A stretch of DNA of 64,000 bases, taken from the NCBI RefSeq assembly GCF_900105155.1, contig NZ_LT629762.1:3656501-3720500 (forward strand), read 5' to 3'. The translations under genes were made by a program, and so were the position numbers. The DNA is from Pseudomonas prosekii. Its GTDB lineage: Bacteria > Pseudomonadota > Gammaproteobacteria > Pseudomonadales > Pseudomonadaceae. Shown here in pieces: positions 38,007-47,626 of the stretch. The first letter of the stretch is position 1; each line of letters begins with the position of its first letter. The notes under the pieces were generated by a model that made no database searches, was not told the DNA's origin, and was given only the letters and a program-made list of their open reading frames with translations.

Positions 38007-39003
38007 CGTGGCGTTTGTCCTTCGGCGCTTGATCGTCGATACGATTCTCGAAGCGCTCGTAGGCTTCGACGATGCGCTGCACCAGTGGATGGCGCACGAC
38101 GTCTTTAGGCATGAAGTGGGTGAAGCTGATCCCCGGCACGTCTTTGAGCACTTCGATCACATGGTGCAGCCCGGACTTGGTGCCTTTCGGCAGGTCGACC
38201 TGGGTGATGTCACCGGTGATCACGGCTGTGGAGCCGAAGCCGATCCGGGTCAGGAACATTTTCATTTGCTCGACGGTGGTGTTCTGGCTCTCGTCGAGAA
38301 TGATGAAGCTGTTGTTCAGCGTGCGACCGCGCATGTAGGCCAGCGGCGCGACTTCGATGACCTGACGCTCGATCAGCTTGGCCACGTATTCGAAGCCGAG
38401 CATTTCGTAGAGTGCGTCGTAGAGCGGGCGCAGGTACGGGTCGATCTTCTGCGACAGATCGCCGGGCAGGAAACCGAGCTTTTCGCCGGCCTCAACCGCC
38501 GGACGCACCAGCAGGATGCGGCGGATCTGCTCGCGTTCCAGCGCATCCACCGCACAGGCAACGGCCAGATAGGTCTTGCCGGTACCGGCGGGGCCGATGC
38601 CGAAATTGATGTCGTTACCGAGGATTTCCTTCACGTAGCGCAGCTGATTCAAGCCGCGAGGGCGAATCATGCCTTTTTTGGTGCGCAGCGCGACGGACGG
38701 TTCGGCGGGGGAGACGTTGTCCATTTCCTCGACGGCCGATTCCTGCAGGAACAGGTGAACCATATCCGGCGACAGCTCGGTACCTTTGGTTTCCCGGTAC
38801 AAGCGGCGAATCAGATTTTCCGCGGAAGTGGTGTGCTTGGGGTCGCCGATCAGCTCGAACTGGTTTCCGCGATTGCGGATCTCGATGGTCAGGCGCTGTT
38901 CGATCAAGCGCAAATGCTCGTCGAATTGCCCGCACAGATTGGCGAAGCGGCGAGCCTCAAAGGGCTCGAGAATAAAACGATGTGGTTCGATGGGTGCGTT
39001 CAA
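37999..39003 (-). CDS. phoH: PhoH-family ATPase (YbeZ)
   Basis: A P-loop ATPase of 334 residues that works with YbeY in rRNA processing. Walker [15 protein letters not shown] at about 135 and Walker [23 protein letters not shown] [11 protein letters not shown] is typical. No ATG lies near the conserved start; TTG at 39003 gives [19 protein letters not shown], the usual Pseudomonas N-terminus. An in-frame extension to 39201 would run through a REP element. First gene of the lnt operon, preceded by miaB in the same direction. Confidence 0.9.
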   Translation of the reverse strand: MNAPIEPHRFILEPFEARRFANLCGQFDEHLRLIEQRLTIEIRNRGNQFELIGDPKHTTSAENLIRRLYRETKGTELSPDMVHLFLQESAVEEMDNVSPAEPSVALRTKKGMIRPRGLNQLRYVKEILGNDINFGIGPAGTGKTYLAVACAVDALEREQIRRILLVRPAVEAGEKLGFLPGDLSQKIDPYLRPLYDALYEMLGFEYVAKLIERQVIEVAPLAYMRGRTLNNSFIILDESQNTTVEQMKMFLTRIGFGSTAVITGDITQVDLPKGTKSGLHHVIEVLKDVPGISFTHFMPKDVVRHPLVQRIVEAYERFENRIDDQAPKDKRHDA

Positions 39004-39107
39004 GGTCGTATTTAGCCGCCCTGGGGCAATTAAGATGAAATCAAGGATAACGCCAGAGGGCTGGGTGCGAAAGCTCTTAAATAAGATGCTGATTTTTGCC
39101 CTCAACC

Positions 39108-39202
39108 TGTGGCGAGGGGGCTTGCCCCCGTTGGATCGCGAAGCGGTCCCAAATAATTTGCGACTGCTTCGCAGCCGAACGGGGGCAAGCCCCCTCGCCA
39201 CA
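39108..39202. repeat. REP-like nested palindrome, family B copy 4
   Basis: Arms 39108-39132 and 39178-39202 are exact 25-bp inverse copies (TGTGGCGAGGGGGCTTGCCC type) with the inner CGACTGCTTCGCAGCCGAAC on the right. It lies between miaB and phoH and would form a large stem in a miaB-phoH transcript. Confidence 0.9.
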
Positions 39203-39232
39203 GTGGCCCGCGCCCACAGGTAATGGTGGTGA

Positions 39233-40561
39233 TTATTGGATCAATGAGCCCCGCAGCGAGTGCGGTTGCGCGGCGTCGATGTGCACATCGGCGAACTGGC
39301 CGATCAACGTCGGGTTGTCGCAGCGGAAGTTGACGATGCGGTTATTCTCGGTCCGCCCCTGCAGCTCGCCCGGGTCTTTTTTCGAATAATCGGTGACCAG
39401 AATGCGCTGAGTCGACCCGACCATTTGTCGGCTGATCTCGAAACCCTGCTGGTTCAAGCGATGTTGCAGCGCGTTCAAGCGTTCCTTTTTCAGCGCTTCC
39501 GGCGTTTCGTCGGCCAGGTCAGCTGCGGGTGTGCCCGGGCGCTGGCTATAAACGAAGGAATAGGAGAAGTCGAAACCGACGTCTTCGATCAGCTTCATGG
39601 TCTGCTCAAAGTCTTTCTCGGTTTCGCCGGGGAACCCGACGATGAAGTCCGAACTGATGCAAATCCCCGGCACGGCGGCGCGCAGTTTGCGCAGTTTCGA
39701 CTTGTATTCGAGCGCAGTGTGGTTGCGCTTCATTGCCGATAGAATGCGGTCCGAACCCGATTGCACCGGCAAATGCAGGTGTTTCACCAGTTCCGGAACG
39801 TCGGCGTGCGCCTGAATCAGGCTGTCGGAAAACTCCAGCGGGTGCGAGGTGGTGTAGCGAATCCGGTCGATGCCATCGACGGCGGCGACGACGCGGATCA
39901 GCTCGGCAAGGTCCGCCAGACGCCCGTCGTGGGTGGTCCCGCGATAGCCGTTGACGTTCTGCCCGAGCAGGGTCACTTCGCGCACGCCGTTTTCGGCGAG
40001 GTGAATGATCTCGGCAATCACGTCGTCGAATGGCCGGCTGACTTCTTCGCCACGCGTGTAAGGCACTACGCAGAACGTGCAGTATTTGCTGCAGCCTTCC
40101 ATCACCGACACATAAGCGCTCGGGCCGTCGATACGCGGCTCGGGCAAGTGGTCGAATTTTTCGATTTCCGGGAACGAGACGTCGACTTGCGGCAGCTTGG
40201 TGGCGCGCGCGGCGTCGATCATTTCCGGCAGGCGATGCAGGGTTTGCGGGCCGAAGACCACGTCGACGTACGGTGCGCGGTCGCGGATCGCCGCGCCTTC
40301 CTGGCTGGCCACGCAACCGCCGACGGCGATCACCATGTCCGGGTTGGCCAGTTTCAGTTCGCGCCAGCGGCCTAGCTGCGAGTACACCCGATCCTGGGCG
40401 CGCTCGCGGATGGAGCAGGTATTGAGCAGGATCACGTCGGCATCTTCAGCGCGAGCGGTGACTTCCAGGGCCTGATGTTCGCCCAGCAGATCGACCATAC
40501 GCGAGCTGTCGTACTCGTTCATCTGGCAACCGTGGGTTTCGATGTAAAGCTTCTTGGCCAT
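39233..40561 (-). CDS. miaB: tRNA-2-methylthio-N6-dimethylallyladenosine synthase
   Basis: Radical-SAM methylthiotransferase modifying A37 of tRNAs. It has 442 residues. The N-terminal cluster Cys are in [17 protein letters not shown] and [10 protein letters not shown]; the SAM cluster is [24 protein letters not shown] domain is at the C-terminus ([24 protein letters not shown]). Start [11 protein letters not shown] at 40561; an ATG 12 bp upstream is possible. Confidence 0.96.
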   Translation of the reverse strand: MAKKLYIETHGCQMNEYDSSRMVDLLGEHQALEVTARAEDADVILLNTCSIRERAQDRVYSQLGRWRELKLANPDMVIAVGGCVASQEGAAIRDRAPYVDVVFGPQTLHRLPEMIDAARATKLPQVDVSFPEIEKFDHLPEPRIDGPSAYVSVMEGCSKYCTFCVVPYTRGEEVSRPFDDVIAEIIHLAENGVREVTLLGQNVNGYRGTTHDGRLADLAELIRVVAAVDGIDRIRYTTSHPLEFSDSLIQAHADVPELVKHLHLPVQSGSDRILSAMKRNHTALEYKSKLRKLRAAVPGICISSDFIVGFPGETEKDFEQTMKLIEDVGFDFSYSFVYSQRPGTPAADLADETPEALKKERLNALQHRLNQQGFEISRQMVGSTQRILVTDYSKKDPGELQGRTENNRIVNFRCDNPTLIGQFADVHIDAAQPHSLRGSLIQ

Positions 40562-40645
40562 GGAAAGAGTCATCACGTGATTCAAAGAACCGCGCATTAT
40601 AGGGAACATGTCCCAAGGTTCCTACCGCTGTGCGTCCGGTGGCTA

Positions 40646-40654
40646 TGCTATAGT
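40646..40654 (+). promoter_or_regulatory. extended -10 promoter of the DUF1820 gene
   Basis: TGCTATAGT matches TGnTATAAT at all but one base. The predicted start near 40661 leaves a 35-nt leader to the ATG at 40696. No -35 is evident, as is common for extended -10 promoters. Confidence 0.45.
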
Positions 40655-40695
40655 TCGCGCCCTCATTTTTATCCCCGATGTGTTGCCCGCCCACC

Positions 40696-41025
40696 ATGAC
40701 CAAACGTGAAGCCCCAATCTATAAGGTGATTTTCCTCAACCAGGGCCAGGTGTACGAAATGTATGCCAAGCAGATCTATCAAAGTGATCTGTGGGGTTTT
40801 CTGGAAGTGGAAGAGTTCGTCTTTGGCGAGCGCACACAAGTGGTCGTCGACCCGAGCGAAGAAAAACTCAAGGCTCAGTTCGAAGGCGTGGTGCGCAGTT
40901 TTGTACCGATGCATTCGATTGTGCGCATCGATGAAGTCGAGCGCCTCGGCACGCCGAAAATCAGCGAAGCCCGCGGTGCAGTCGGCAACGTCATGCCGTT
41001 CCCGATGCCGATGCCTGAGAAATAA
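40696..41025 (+). CDS. DUF1820 family protein
   Basis: A 109-residue cytoplasmic protein beginning MTKREAPIYKVIFLNQGQVY; segments YAKQIYQSDLWGFLEVEEFVFGE and RSFVPMHSIVRIDEVERLGTPKI are typical of the family. Function is unknown. It ends in a Pro/Met-rich tail. An in-frame start 18 bp upstream (MCCPPTM) is less likely. Divergent from miaB. Confidence 0.85.
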   Translation: MTKREAPIYKVIFLNQGQVYEMYAKQIYQSDLWGFLEVEEFVFGERTQVVVDPSEEKLKAQFEGVVRSFVPMHSIVRIDEVERLGTPKISEARGAVGNVMPFPMPMPEK

Positions 41026-41040
41026 GACCGCGTCGCTCCT

Positions 41041-41123
41041 TTCGCGGGCAAGCCTCGCTCCTACAGATACGCATCGTTTTCACGGCGCACATCAAACCTG
41101 TAGGAGCGAGGCTTGCCCGCGAA
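41041..41123. repeat. REP palindrome pair, family C copy 1
   Basis: Arms 41041-41065 and 41099-41123 are exact 25-bp inverse copies (TTCGCGGGCAAGCCTCGCTC / inverse). They lie in the convergent gap between the DUF1820 and Sel1 genes. Confidence 0.9.
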
Positions 41124-41147
41124 AGCGTCTGAAGAGGCGAAGAAGAT

Positions 41148-41702
41148 TTAAGGCAATGGCGAAAACGGCGTTCGCCCATCCGCGCTTTGCAATTCCATCA
41201 GGTATTTACGGAAGATTTGCCCCAGCACTTGCGTGGCAACTTCCAGATCTTCGCGGGGCATTTTCTCGGCGACTTCGTCAGCCGTGTCCAGCGCATCTTC
41301 GGCGCCATTGACCGCCGCCATTTTCAGCACGATATACGCCTGAACGTTATTGGCCGGTACGCCTTCGCCGTGGAAAAACATGCTGCCGAGTTTGTATTGC
41401 GCCTGGGCGTGACCTTGCAGCGAGGCCTTTTCGAAAAATTTCAGCGCTTTATCGAGGTCACGCGGCGCATTTTGGCCGTCGTAGTAGAACTCACCCAACT
41501 CGTATTGCGCTTGCGCATCCCCTTCATCCGCCGCTTTCTGGCAGGCGGCAAGCGCTTGCGTCAGGTCTTGCGGCTGAGTATTGAGGGTGCAGCGACCCAT
41601 CGCTGGGATCAACAACGAGTTGCCGCCTGCTTGTGCGTGCGCGAGCAGGGGCTGAAGGAGCAACAGGCAGCCCAATGCAAGGGTGCGGCCGGTGCGGTTC
41701 AT
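41148..41702 (-). CDS. Sel1-repeat periplasmic protein
   Basis: 184 residues. Signal peptide MNRTGRTLALGCLLLLQPLLA with an AHA-Q cleavage site near 25. Two to three Sel1-like repeats follow at about 60-135 (AACQKAADEGDAQAQYELGEFYYDG; FFEKASLQGHAQAQYKLGSMFFHGEG). Such proteins usually serve as scaffolds; the partner is unknown. ATG 41702 was preferred over an upstream start at 41762 because the signal peptide then begins correctly. Confidence 0.85.
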   Translation of the reverse strand: MNRTGRTLALGCLLLLQPLLAHAQAGGNSLLIPAMGRCTLNTQPQDLTQALAACQKAADEGDAQAQYELGEFYYDGQNAPRDLDKALKFFEKASLQGHAQAQYKLGSMFFHGEGVPANNVQAYIVLKMAAVNGAEDALDTADEVAEKMPREDLEVATQVLGQIFRKYLMELQSADGRTPFSPLP

Positions 41703-41889
41703 GGGAATCGACTTACCTCTGAAGGGCGCGCGGACCCATCGAGGGATCCAATAAGCGCGCATTATGAAATAAGCAGGGCCAACCTTACAAAGTCTTTACT
41801 CGTTTTTCTGCTGCGTGGGGAATATATCGTCCAGTTTGTGGAAGATTATCGGCACACGCACAGGAAAAGACCGGCAAATGTAGGTAAAT

Positions 41890-41917
41890 GCTGACGCTGG
41901 CAATCGCCAACGTCAGC
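41890..41917 (-). terminator. hairpin after hemL
   Basis: GCTGACG-C-TGGC-AATC-GCCA-A-CGTCAGC: eleven pairs with one internal mismatch, 9 bp beyond the hemL stop, followed in the hemL direction by ATTTACCTACATTT. Probable terminator of thiD-thiE-hemL. Confidence 0.6.
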
Positions 41918-41926
41918 GGCACAGCT

Positions 41927-43210
41927 TTATTTCAATGCGGCGAAGGCGCGTTCGGCAGCGTCCAGCGTCAGTTGCAACTCGGTTTCGCCGTGGGCAATCG
42001 AGGTGAAACCGGCTTCGAACGCACTCGGCGCCAGGTACACGCCGCCTTCCAGCATCAAGTGGAAGAAGCGCTTGAACAGATTGGCGTCGCTGGACATCAC
42101 GTCCTCGAAGGTCACGATGTCGTCGGCGCCGCTGAAGTACAGACCGAACATGCCACCCGCTTGCGTGGTCACGAACGGAATGCCCGCGGCATCGGCGCGT
42201 TGCTGCAGGCCATCGAGCAGGCGAGTGGTGTAGTCGGTCAGCTCGTCATGGAAACCCGGACGGCTGATCAGGCGCAGCGTGGTCAGGCCAGCGGCCATCG
42301 CCAGCGGGTTACCCGACAAGGTGCCGGCCTGATAGACCGGGCCCAGCGGCGCAATGTGCGACATGATTTCGCGTTTGCCGCCGAAACAGCCGACCGGCAT
42401 CCCGCCACCAATGATCTTGCCGAACGTGCTCAGGTCTGGCGTCACGCCGAAGTGCGCCTGGGCACCGCCAAGAGCAACACGGAAACCGGTCATCACTTCG
42501 TCGAAAATCAGCACCACGCCGTGCTTGTCGCACAGAGTCCGCAAACCTTCGAGGAAACCTGGCGCCGGCGGCACGCAGTTCATGTTGCCAGCGACGGGCT
42601 CGACGATGATGCACGCCACGTCCTGGCCCACTTCGCCGAGCATGGTTTCGACTGCGTCGATGTCGTTGAACGGCAGGGTCAGCGTGTGTTTGGCGAAGTC
42701 CGCCGGCACACCTGCCGAGCTCGGAACGCCCTGGGTCAGCAGGCCCGAACCGGCCTTGACCAACAGGCTGTCGGAGTGGCCGTGGTAGCAGCCTTCGAAT
42801 TTGATAATGGCGTCGCGGCCGGTGAAACCACGGGCCAGGCGAATCGCGCTCATGGTCGCTTCGGTGCCGGAGCTGACCATGCGTACCATTTCCATCGACG
42901 GCACGATCGAGCAGACCAGGTCGGCCATCTCGGTTTCCATCGCCGTCGGCGCGCCGTAGGACAAGCCGTGTTCCAGTTGTTTGCGCACCGCTTCCAGCAC
43001 GTCCGGATGGCTGTGGCCGAGGATCATCGGGCCCCACGAGCCGACGTAATCGACATAACGCTTGTCGTCTTCGTCGGTGACGTAGGCGCCTTCAGCGTGT
43101 TTGAAAAACAGCGGCGTGCCACCCACGCTCTTGAACGCGCGGACCGGCGAGTTGACGCCACCGGGGATGTGTTTCTGGGCATTGGCAAACAGCGTTTCGG
43201 AACGAGACAT
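41927..43210 (-). CDS. hemL: glutamate-1-semialdehyde 2,1-aminomutase
   Basis: PLP enzyme that forms 5-aminolevulinate for haem and sirohaem. It has 427 residues. The PLP lysine is in [18 protein letters not shown] (about 265); [18 protein letters not shown] and [20 protein letters not shown] are also typical. Third gene of the thiD-thiE-hemL transcript, 28 bp after thiE. Confidence 0.96.
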   Translation of the reverse strand: MSRSETLFANAQKHIPGGVNSPVRAFKSVGGTPLFFKHAEGAYVTDEDDKRYVDYVGSWGPMILGHSHPDVLEAVRKQLEHGLSYGAPTAMETEMADLVCSIVPSMEMVRMVSSGTEATMSAIRLARGFTGRDAIIKFEGCYHGHSDSLLVKAGSGLLTQGVPSSAGVPADFAKHTLTLPFNDIDAVETMLGEVGQDVACIIVEPVAGNMNCVPPAPGFLEGLRTLCDKHGVVLIFDEVMTGFRVALGGAQAHFGVTPDLSTFGKIIGGGMPVGCFGGKREIMSHIAPLGPVYQAGTLSGNPLAMAAGLTTLRLISRPGFHDELTDYTTRLLDGLQQRADAAGIPFVTTQAGGMFGLYFSGADDIVTFEDVMSSDANLFKRFFHLMLEGGVYLAPSAFEAGFTSIAHGETELQLTLDAAERAFAALK

Positions 43211-43238
43211 GTTGGGCTCTCTAATCAGAATTTTTAAG

Positions 43239-43865
43239 CTACTTAATGCAAAGCAGTTCGTTGAAGGCGCGGGCGCGGCGGGTCACTTCAGCCGTGCTCT
43301 CGGCGCCAAACAGGCCATGCACCACCGCCAGCAGATCGACACCGTGGGCCACCAGCGGCGCGGCGTTGTCGAGGGTGATGCCGCCGATCGCGCAGATCGG
43401 CAGGTGCAGTTTGCTGCGCGCCTGGTCGAGCAAGTCGAGGCTGCAGGTCGGCGCGCCGGGTTTGGTATTGGAATTGAAAAAGCGCCCGAACGCGACATAA
43501 CTGGCGCCTTCTTTGGCCGCTTGCTCGGCGAGTTCGAGTTGCGCGTGGCACGTCGAGCCGATGATCGCCTGGCGTCCGAGCAAGGCGCGTGCCGGCGTCA
43601 GCGGGCCGTCGGTCTGGCCCAGGTGCACGCCGACGTTAAGGCGCGCGGCGAGTTCGGCGTCGTCGTTGATGATCAAAGTTGTCTTGTAGCGATCACACAA
43701 CTCGCGCAGCGCTTCGGCCTCACGCAAGCGGCGGGCGTCATCGCTGCTTTTGTCGCGGTATTGCAGCAGGGTGACGCCACCTTCCAGCGCCGCCTCGACG
43801 TAGGACAGGAATTTACCGGCCAGCAGCTGGCTGTCGGTAATGGCGTACAGGCCACGTAGTTTCAT
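43239..43865 (-). CDS. thiE: thiamine-phosphate synthase
   Basis: Couples HMP pyrophosphate and thiazole phosphate to thiamine phosphate. It has 208 residues. Motifs [41 protein letters not shown] and [10 protein letters not shown]. It lies 70 bp downstream of thiD. No TPP riboswitch was found ahead of the pair. Confidence 0.95.
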   Translation of the reverse strand: MKLRGLYAITDSQLLAGKFLSYVEAALEGGVTLLQYRDKSSDDARRLREAEALRELCDRYKTTLIINDDAELAARLNVGVHLGQTDGPLTPARALLGRQAIIGSTCHAQLELAEQAAKEGASYVAFGRFFNSNTKPGAPTCSLDLLDQARSKLHLPICAIGGITLDNAAPLVAHGVDLLAVVHGLFGAESTAEVTRRARAFNELLCIK

Positions 43866-43935
43866 CGGGCAAGCCTCTGCGCTTTACGCATCAAAGTGTC
43901 GAACAAGCTGTTTCGAACGCATTGGCGAACCAGCG

Positions 43936-44733
43936 TTATGAACAGAAATCCAGCGGCAAGCGGCGCGGCACGAACTGGCCTTTGCCCAGTTGCTCGGCAT
44001 CGCGCAGGGTCCGCCACGTGTAGTTAAGCGCGGTCTGCACGGCGCTGGCGAGGTTTTCGCCCTGGGCCAGACGACCGGCCAATGCGCTGGCCAAGGTGCA
44101 ACCGGAACCGTGATAACTGCCGGGCAAACGCTGGCAGGTGAAGGTTTCGCGGCGACCGTCGCGGCTGTACAGGCGATTGTGGATTTCCAGCTCATCGCCA
44201 TGGCCGCCGGTGATCAGCAGGTTTTTGACGAACGGCAGGAGTTTTTCCGCGCACTCGTCGGCGGTGCCTTCAGGCAGTTCAGCGAGGATCCGCGCTTCGG
44301 GCAGGTTGGGCGTGGCAATGATCGACAGCGGCAGCAGGCGTTCGCGCATGGCGTAGCCGACCTCGTCCTTGCCCAGGCGTCCGCCGCCACCGGCCCGCAG
44401 CACCGGGTCGCAGACCACTGGCAAATGCGGATGCGCCGAGAGCAGCTCGACCACGGTGTCGACCATGGCCAGCGAACCGAGCATGCCCAGTTTCACTGCC
44501 GCGACTTCGGAGTCGTTGAGCACGGCATTGGCCTGAGCCAACACCCACTCGCGGTCGAGGACGCGGAAGTCAGTGACGTTGACCGTGTCTTGCACAGTCA
44601 GCGCAGTGACGGCCGGGGCCGCATGACAACCCTGAGCGAGCAGGGCTTCGATATCTGCCTGCAAGCCGGCGCCACCACTTGGGTCGTGGCCGGAGAGACA
44701 GAGGACAACGGGGCGAGAGCTGTAGATATTCAT
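43936..44733 (-). CDS. thiD: hydroxymethylpyrimidine kinase / phosphomethylpyrimidine kinase
   Basis: Phosphorylates HMP and HMP-P in thiamine synthesis. It has 265 residues. Ribokinase-fold motifs are LCLSGHDPSGGAGLQADIEAL at the N-terminus and LPGSYHGSGCTLASALAGRLAQG with the catalytic GSGC segment. Start MNIYSSRPVVL at 44733; a start 18 bp upstream is possible. Confidence 0.95.
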   Translation of the reverse strand: MNIYSSRPVVLCLSGHDPSGGAGLQADIEALLAQGCHAAPAVTALTVQDTVNVTDFRVLDREWVLAQANAVLNDSEVAAVKLGMLGSLAMVDTVVELLSAHPHLPVVCDPVLRAGGGGRLGKDEVGYAMRERLLPLSIIATPNLPEARILAELPEGTADECAEKLLPFVKNLLITGGHGDELEIHNRLYSRDGRRETFTCQRLPGSYHGSGCTLASALAGRLAQGENLASAVQTALNYTWRTLRDAEQLGKGQFVPRRLPLDFCS

Positions 44734-45168
44734 GGTGCGCGAGCTTACCACCAGACGACCAGCGAGTCATGAGCGCCCAGTACAACGGCAAAGCACCCCG
44801 TAGCAGCTGCCGAGGCACGAGGCTGCGTTCGGCTGCGCAGCAGTCGTCAAACCTGAGTACGCGGTCTTCCTGATACACCGCATCGCCTGATTTCACGACT
44901 GCTTCGCAGCCGAACGCAGCCTCGTACCTCGGCAGCTGCTACATACTCAAGCGAACTCCCGGCGGCATGCCGACGGCTCTATCTCAATGCATAGCGCTGG
45001 AACGCCCGTGCTAGAGCCCTTGTAGGAAAAATTTCAATGGTGCTCAATGGCCATCAACGGCTATGCTAGAGTGGATCCAAACTAATAACAGGTATTACCG
45101 GTTTTACGTCTACTCAAAAGGAATGGGGGGCTTCCTGACAGGACCGGACAGGCCACGCTGGGGCTTAA
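44734..45168. other. divergent intergenic region between thiD and ladS
   Basis: A 435-bp stretch with no gene. It contains a 143-bp nested palindrome (44800-44942) and then an AT-richer segment before ladS. GGGG runs sit 30-50 bp before the ladS start. No TPP riboswitch element and no clear -35/-10 pair was found. Confidence 0.6.
44800..44942. repeat. long nested palindrome, family D
   Basis: Arms 44800-44847 and 44895-44942 are 48-bp inverse copies with two mismatches. The outer part reads GTAGCAGCTGCCGAGGCACG. The inner part (TTCGGCTGCGCAGCAGTCG) is shared with family B. The spacer is 47 bp. Confidence 0.9.
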
Positions 45169-47538
45169 ATGCGCTATTTGCTGATGTTGCTGTTGTGCTT
45201 GCCCCTCCTGGCGAGTGCCGTTGAATTTGATGAGTTCACCCAGAGCCTGCCCCTGGGTCGGGACATGCAGGTGTTCGAGGACGCGGACGGTCAGGCGACC
45301 ATTGCCGATATTCGCGCGCAAGATGCTGCTGGAAATTTCAAACCCCACGACAAAGCCACGCTCAACGCCGGTTATTCGCGTTCGGTGTTCTGGCTGAAAA
45401 TCGACCTGCTTTATCGTCCGACCAACCCCGAAGCGCGTCGCACCTGGTTGCTCGAACTGGCGTATCCGCCGCTCGATCACCTCGACCTGTACCTGCCCGA
45501 TGCCGCCGGCGACTATCAGCTCAGCCGTCGTACCGGCGATGCGCTGCCGTTCGACAGCCGCGAAATTCGCCAGAACAATTACCTGTTCAATCTGAACTTC
45601 AAACCCGAACAGGCGCGCACCGTTTACCTGCGCCTGCAAAGCCAAGGTTCGATTCAGGCGCCGGTGACTTTATGGTCGAGCACCGCATACCTCGAAGAAC
45701 AGCCGGTGCGCCTCTATGTGCTCGGGCTGATCTATGGCGTGCTGCTGGGGATGGTGGTTTACAACCTGTTCATCTTCCTCAGCGTGCGCGACACCAGTTA
45801 CCTCTATTACATCTTCTATATCGCCTCATTCGGCTTGTATCAGCTGTCAGTGAACGGCGCGGCGGTCGAGTATTTCTGGCCGAACTACCCGTGGTGGGCC
45901 AACGCCGCGACGCCGTTTTTCATTGGTTGCGCGGGGCTGTTCGGCAGCCAGTTTGCCCGCAGCTTCCTGCAAACCGCCCAGCACAGTCGCTGGCTCGATC
46001 GCTTGTTGCTGGGGCTGATCGCGTTTGGCGCGGTGGTGGTCGGGTTGTCGCTGATGACCAGTTATGCGCTGGCGCTGCGGTTGGCGACGACCCTGGCGCT
46101 GCTGTTTACCGTGGTGATTTTCGCCGCCGGTATTCTGGTCTGGCTGCGCGGCTTGCGGGTGGCGCGGTATTTCATCATTGCCTGGTCGGCGTTTTTGCTC
46201 GGCGGCATCGTCAATACGCTGATGGTCCTGGGTTACCTGCCGAACGTGTTCCTGACCATGTACGCCAGCCAGATCGGCTCGGCCATTGAAGTGGCGCTGC
46301 TGTCGCTGGCGCTGGCCGACCGCATCAACGCCATGCGCGAGCAACAGGCGCAAACGCTGTTCGATGCCGGGCAAAAGCTTGAAGTGCTCAACCAGCAACT
46401 GGCGCGCAGCAACAAGCTCAAAGACGAATTCCTCGCCACCCTGACCCACGAATTGCGCACGCCAATGAATGGCGTGATCGGTTCGCTGGAGTTGATGCAA
46501 ACCGTCGAGATGGACCCGGAACTGGAGCAATACCAGCAAACCGCCGCCGGTTCGGCGCGGGACATGATGCGCATGGTCAACGGCATTCTCACGCTCACCG
46601 AATTGCAGGCCGGCAAGCTCAAGGCGTCTGCGGCGACTTTCAGTTTGCGCGGTGTGGTCGAAGCCTTGCGCGTGCAGTTCGACGGCAATGCCTCGGGCAA
46701 ATCCCTCGATCTGAAAGTCGATGTCACGCCGGGCCTGCCGGACCGTTTGATCGGCGACAGCAGCAAGCTCGCGCAATGCCTTGAATGCCTGCTCGACAAC
46801 GCAATCAAGTTCACCCGCGTCGGCGGCGTTGCGCTGCGGGTCAGCGGCAAACCGCTGGAAACCGGGCGCATGGCGCTGTCCTTTGCGGTGATCGACACCG
46901 GCATTGGTTTCACCGATCTGGGCGAGGCCACCCTGTATCAGCGCTTCTTCCAGCTCGACGGTTCGATGACTCGCGAATATGGCGGCCTCGGCGTGGGCCT
47001 GGCGATTTGTCGGCAACTGGTCGAATTGCTTGGCGGCCGACTGACCCATCGTTCCGAGCCGGGCAGCGGCAGCCGTTTTCAACTGGATATAGAAGTCGAA
47101 TTGCCCGTGGTCGAATCCGCGCCGGCACCGTACATGAGCCGCGATTTGCCGCGTTCGCGGTTGCCGCAGGACTGCACGGTGTTGCTGGTCGATGACAGCG
47201 GCGTCAATCAATTGGTCATGCGCGGCATGCTGCTGAAACTCGGCTTTCGCGTGCGTACCGCTGACAGCGCCGCGACTGCGTTGCAGCTATTGGAACGCGA
47301 GCGCTTCGACGCGGTGCTGCTCGATTGCCAGTTGCCGGCGCAGAACGGCGCGTCGCTGTGCTGCCAGATTCGCGGTGTGCCGGGTTGCGCCGACTTGCCG
47401 GTGTTCATGCTTGCCCCGAGTGTTGACCGCGAACAGTGCCCGAGCGGCGCGCTGATTGATTTCCTGAACAAACCGCTGAAATTCGAAGACCTGCAAGCCG
47501 CTCTGCATCGCCGCGTGCTGTGCAGCGAGGCAGGGTGA
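45169..47538 (+). CDS. ladS: LadS-type hybrid sensor kinase (Gac/Rsm input)
   Basis: 789 residues: signal peptide MRYLLMLLLCLPLLASAVEF, periplasmic 7TMR-DISMED2 domain at about 30-165, seven helices at about 180-390 (7TMR-DISM), HisKA with phosphoacceptor His427 in TLTHELRTPMNGVIGS, HATPase at about 500-620 (DNAIKFTRVGG; YGGLGVGLAICRQLVELLGG) and a receiver domain with Asp719 in VLLDCQLPAQNG. In P. aeruginosa LadS promotes biofilm and represses type III secretion through GacS/GacA and small RNAs RsmY/Z. Position next to thiD and the acyl-CoA dehydrogenase matches PA3974. The natural ligand in this strain is not evident; calcium has been reported for the PAO1 protein. Confidence 0.85.
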   Translation: MRYLLMLLLCLPLLASAVEFDEFTQSLPLGRDMQVFEDADGQATIADIRAQDAAGNFKPHDKATLNAGYSRSVFWLKIDLLYRPTNPEARRTWLLELAYPPLDHLDLYLPDAAGDYQLSRRTGDALPFDSREIRQNNYLFNLNFKPEQARTVYLRLQSQGSIQAPVTLWSSTAYLEEQPVRLYVLGLIYGVLLGMVVYNLFIFLSVRDTSYLYYIFYIASFGLYQLSVNGAAVEYFWPNYPWWANAATPFFIGCAGLFGSQFARSFLQTAQHSRWLDRLLLGLIAFGAVVVGLSLMTSYALALRLATTLALLFTVVIFAAGILVWLRGLRVARYFIIAWSAFLLGGIVNTLMVLGYLPNVFLTMYASQIGSAIEVALLSLALADRINAMREQQAQTLFDAGQKLEVLNQQLARSNKLKDEFLATLTHELRTPMNGVIGSLELMQTVEMDPELEQYQQTAAGSARDMMRMVNGILTLTELQAGKLKASAATFSLRGVVEALRVQFDGNASGKSLDLKVDVTPGLPDRLIGDSSKLAQCLECLLDNAIKFTRVGGVALRVSGKPLETGRMALSFAVIDTGIGFTDLGEATLYQRFFQLDGSMTREYGGLGVGLAICRQLVELLGGRLTHRSEPGSGSRFQLDIEVELPVVESAPAPYMSRDLPRSRLPQDCTVLLVDDSGVNQLVMRGMLLKLGFRVRTADSAATALQLLERERFDAVLLDCQLPAQNGASLCCQIRGVPGCADLPVFMLAPSVDREQCPSGALIDFLNKPLKFEDLQAALHRRVLCSEAG

Positions 47539-47560
47539 AAGCGCCGACAGTTCGGCGCTT
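47539..47560 (+). terminator. hairpin after ladS
   Basis: AAGCGCCGA-CAGT-TCGGCGCTT starts directly behind the ladS stop: nine perfect pairs. No T-run follows, so efficiency is uncertain. Confidence 0.5.
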
Positions 47561-47626
47561 ATGACACTTTGATCAGCCGAGGGGCGGTGCTTAACTGGCC
47601 CTCTGGCTGACCCAAGGAACCCCGTC

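Noticed and set aside
44734..45168. TPP riboswitch ahead of thiD
   Set aside because: No CTGAGA...ACCC-type thi-box elements found on the thiD strand.
45847..47211. 454-codon frame antisense to ladS
   Set aside because: Gln/Arg/His-rich translation, no domain; LadS domains are intact on the plus strand.
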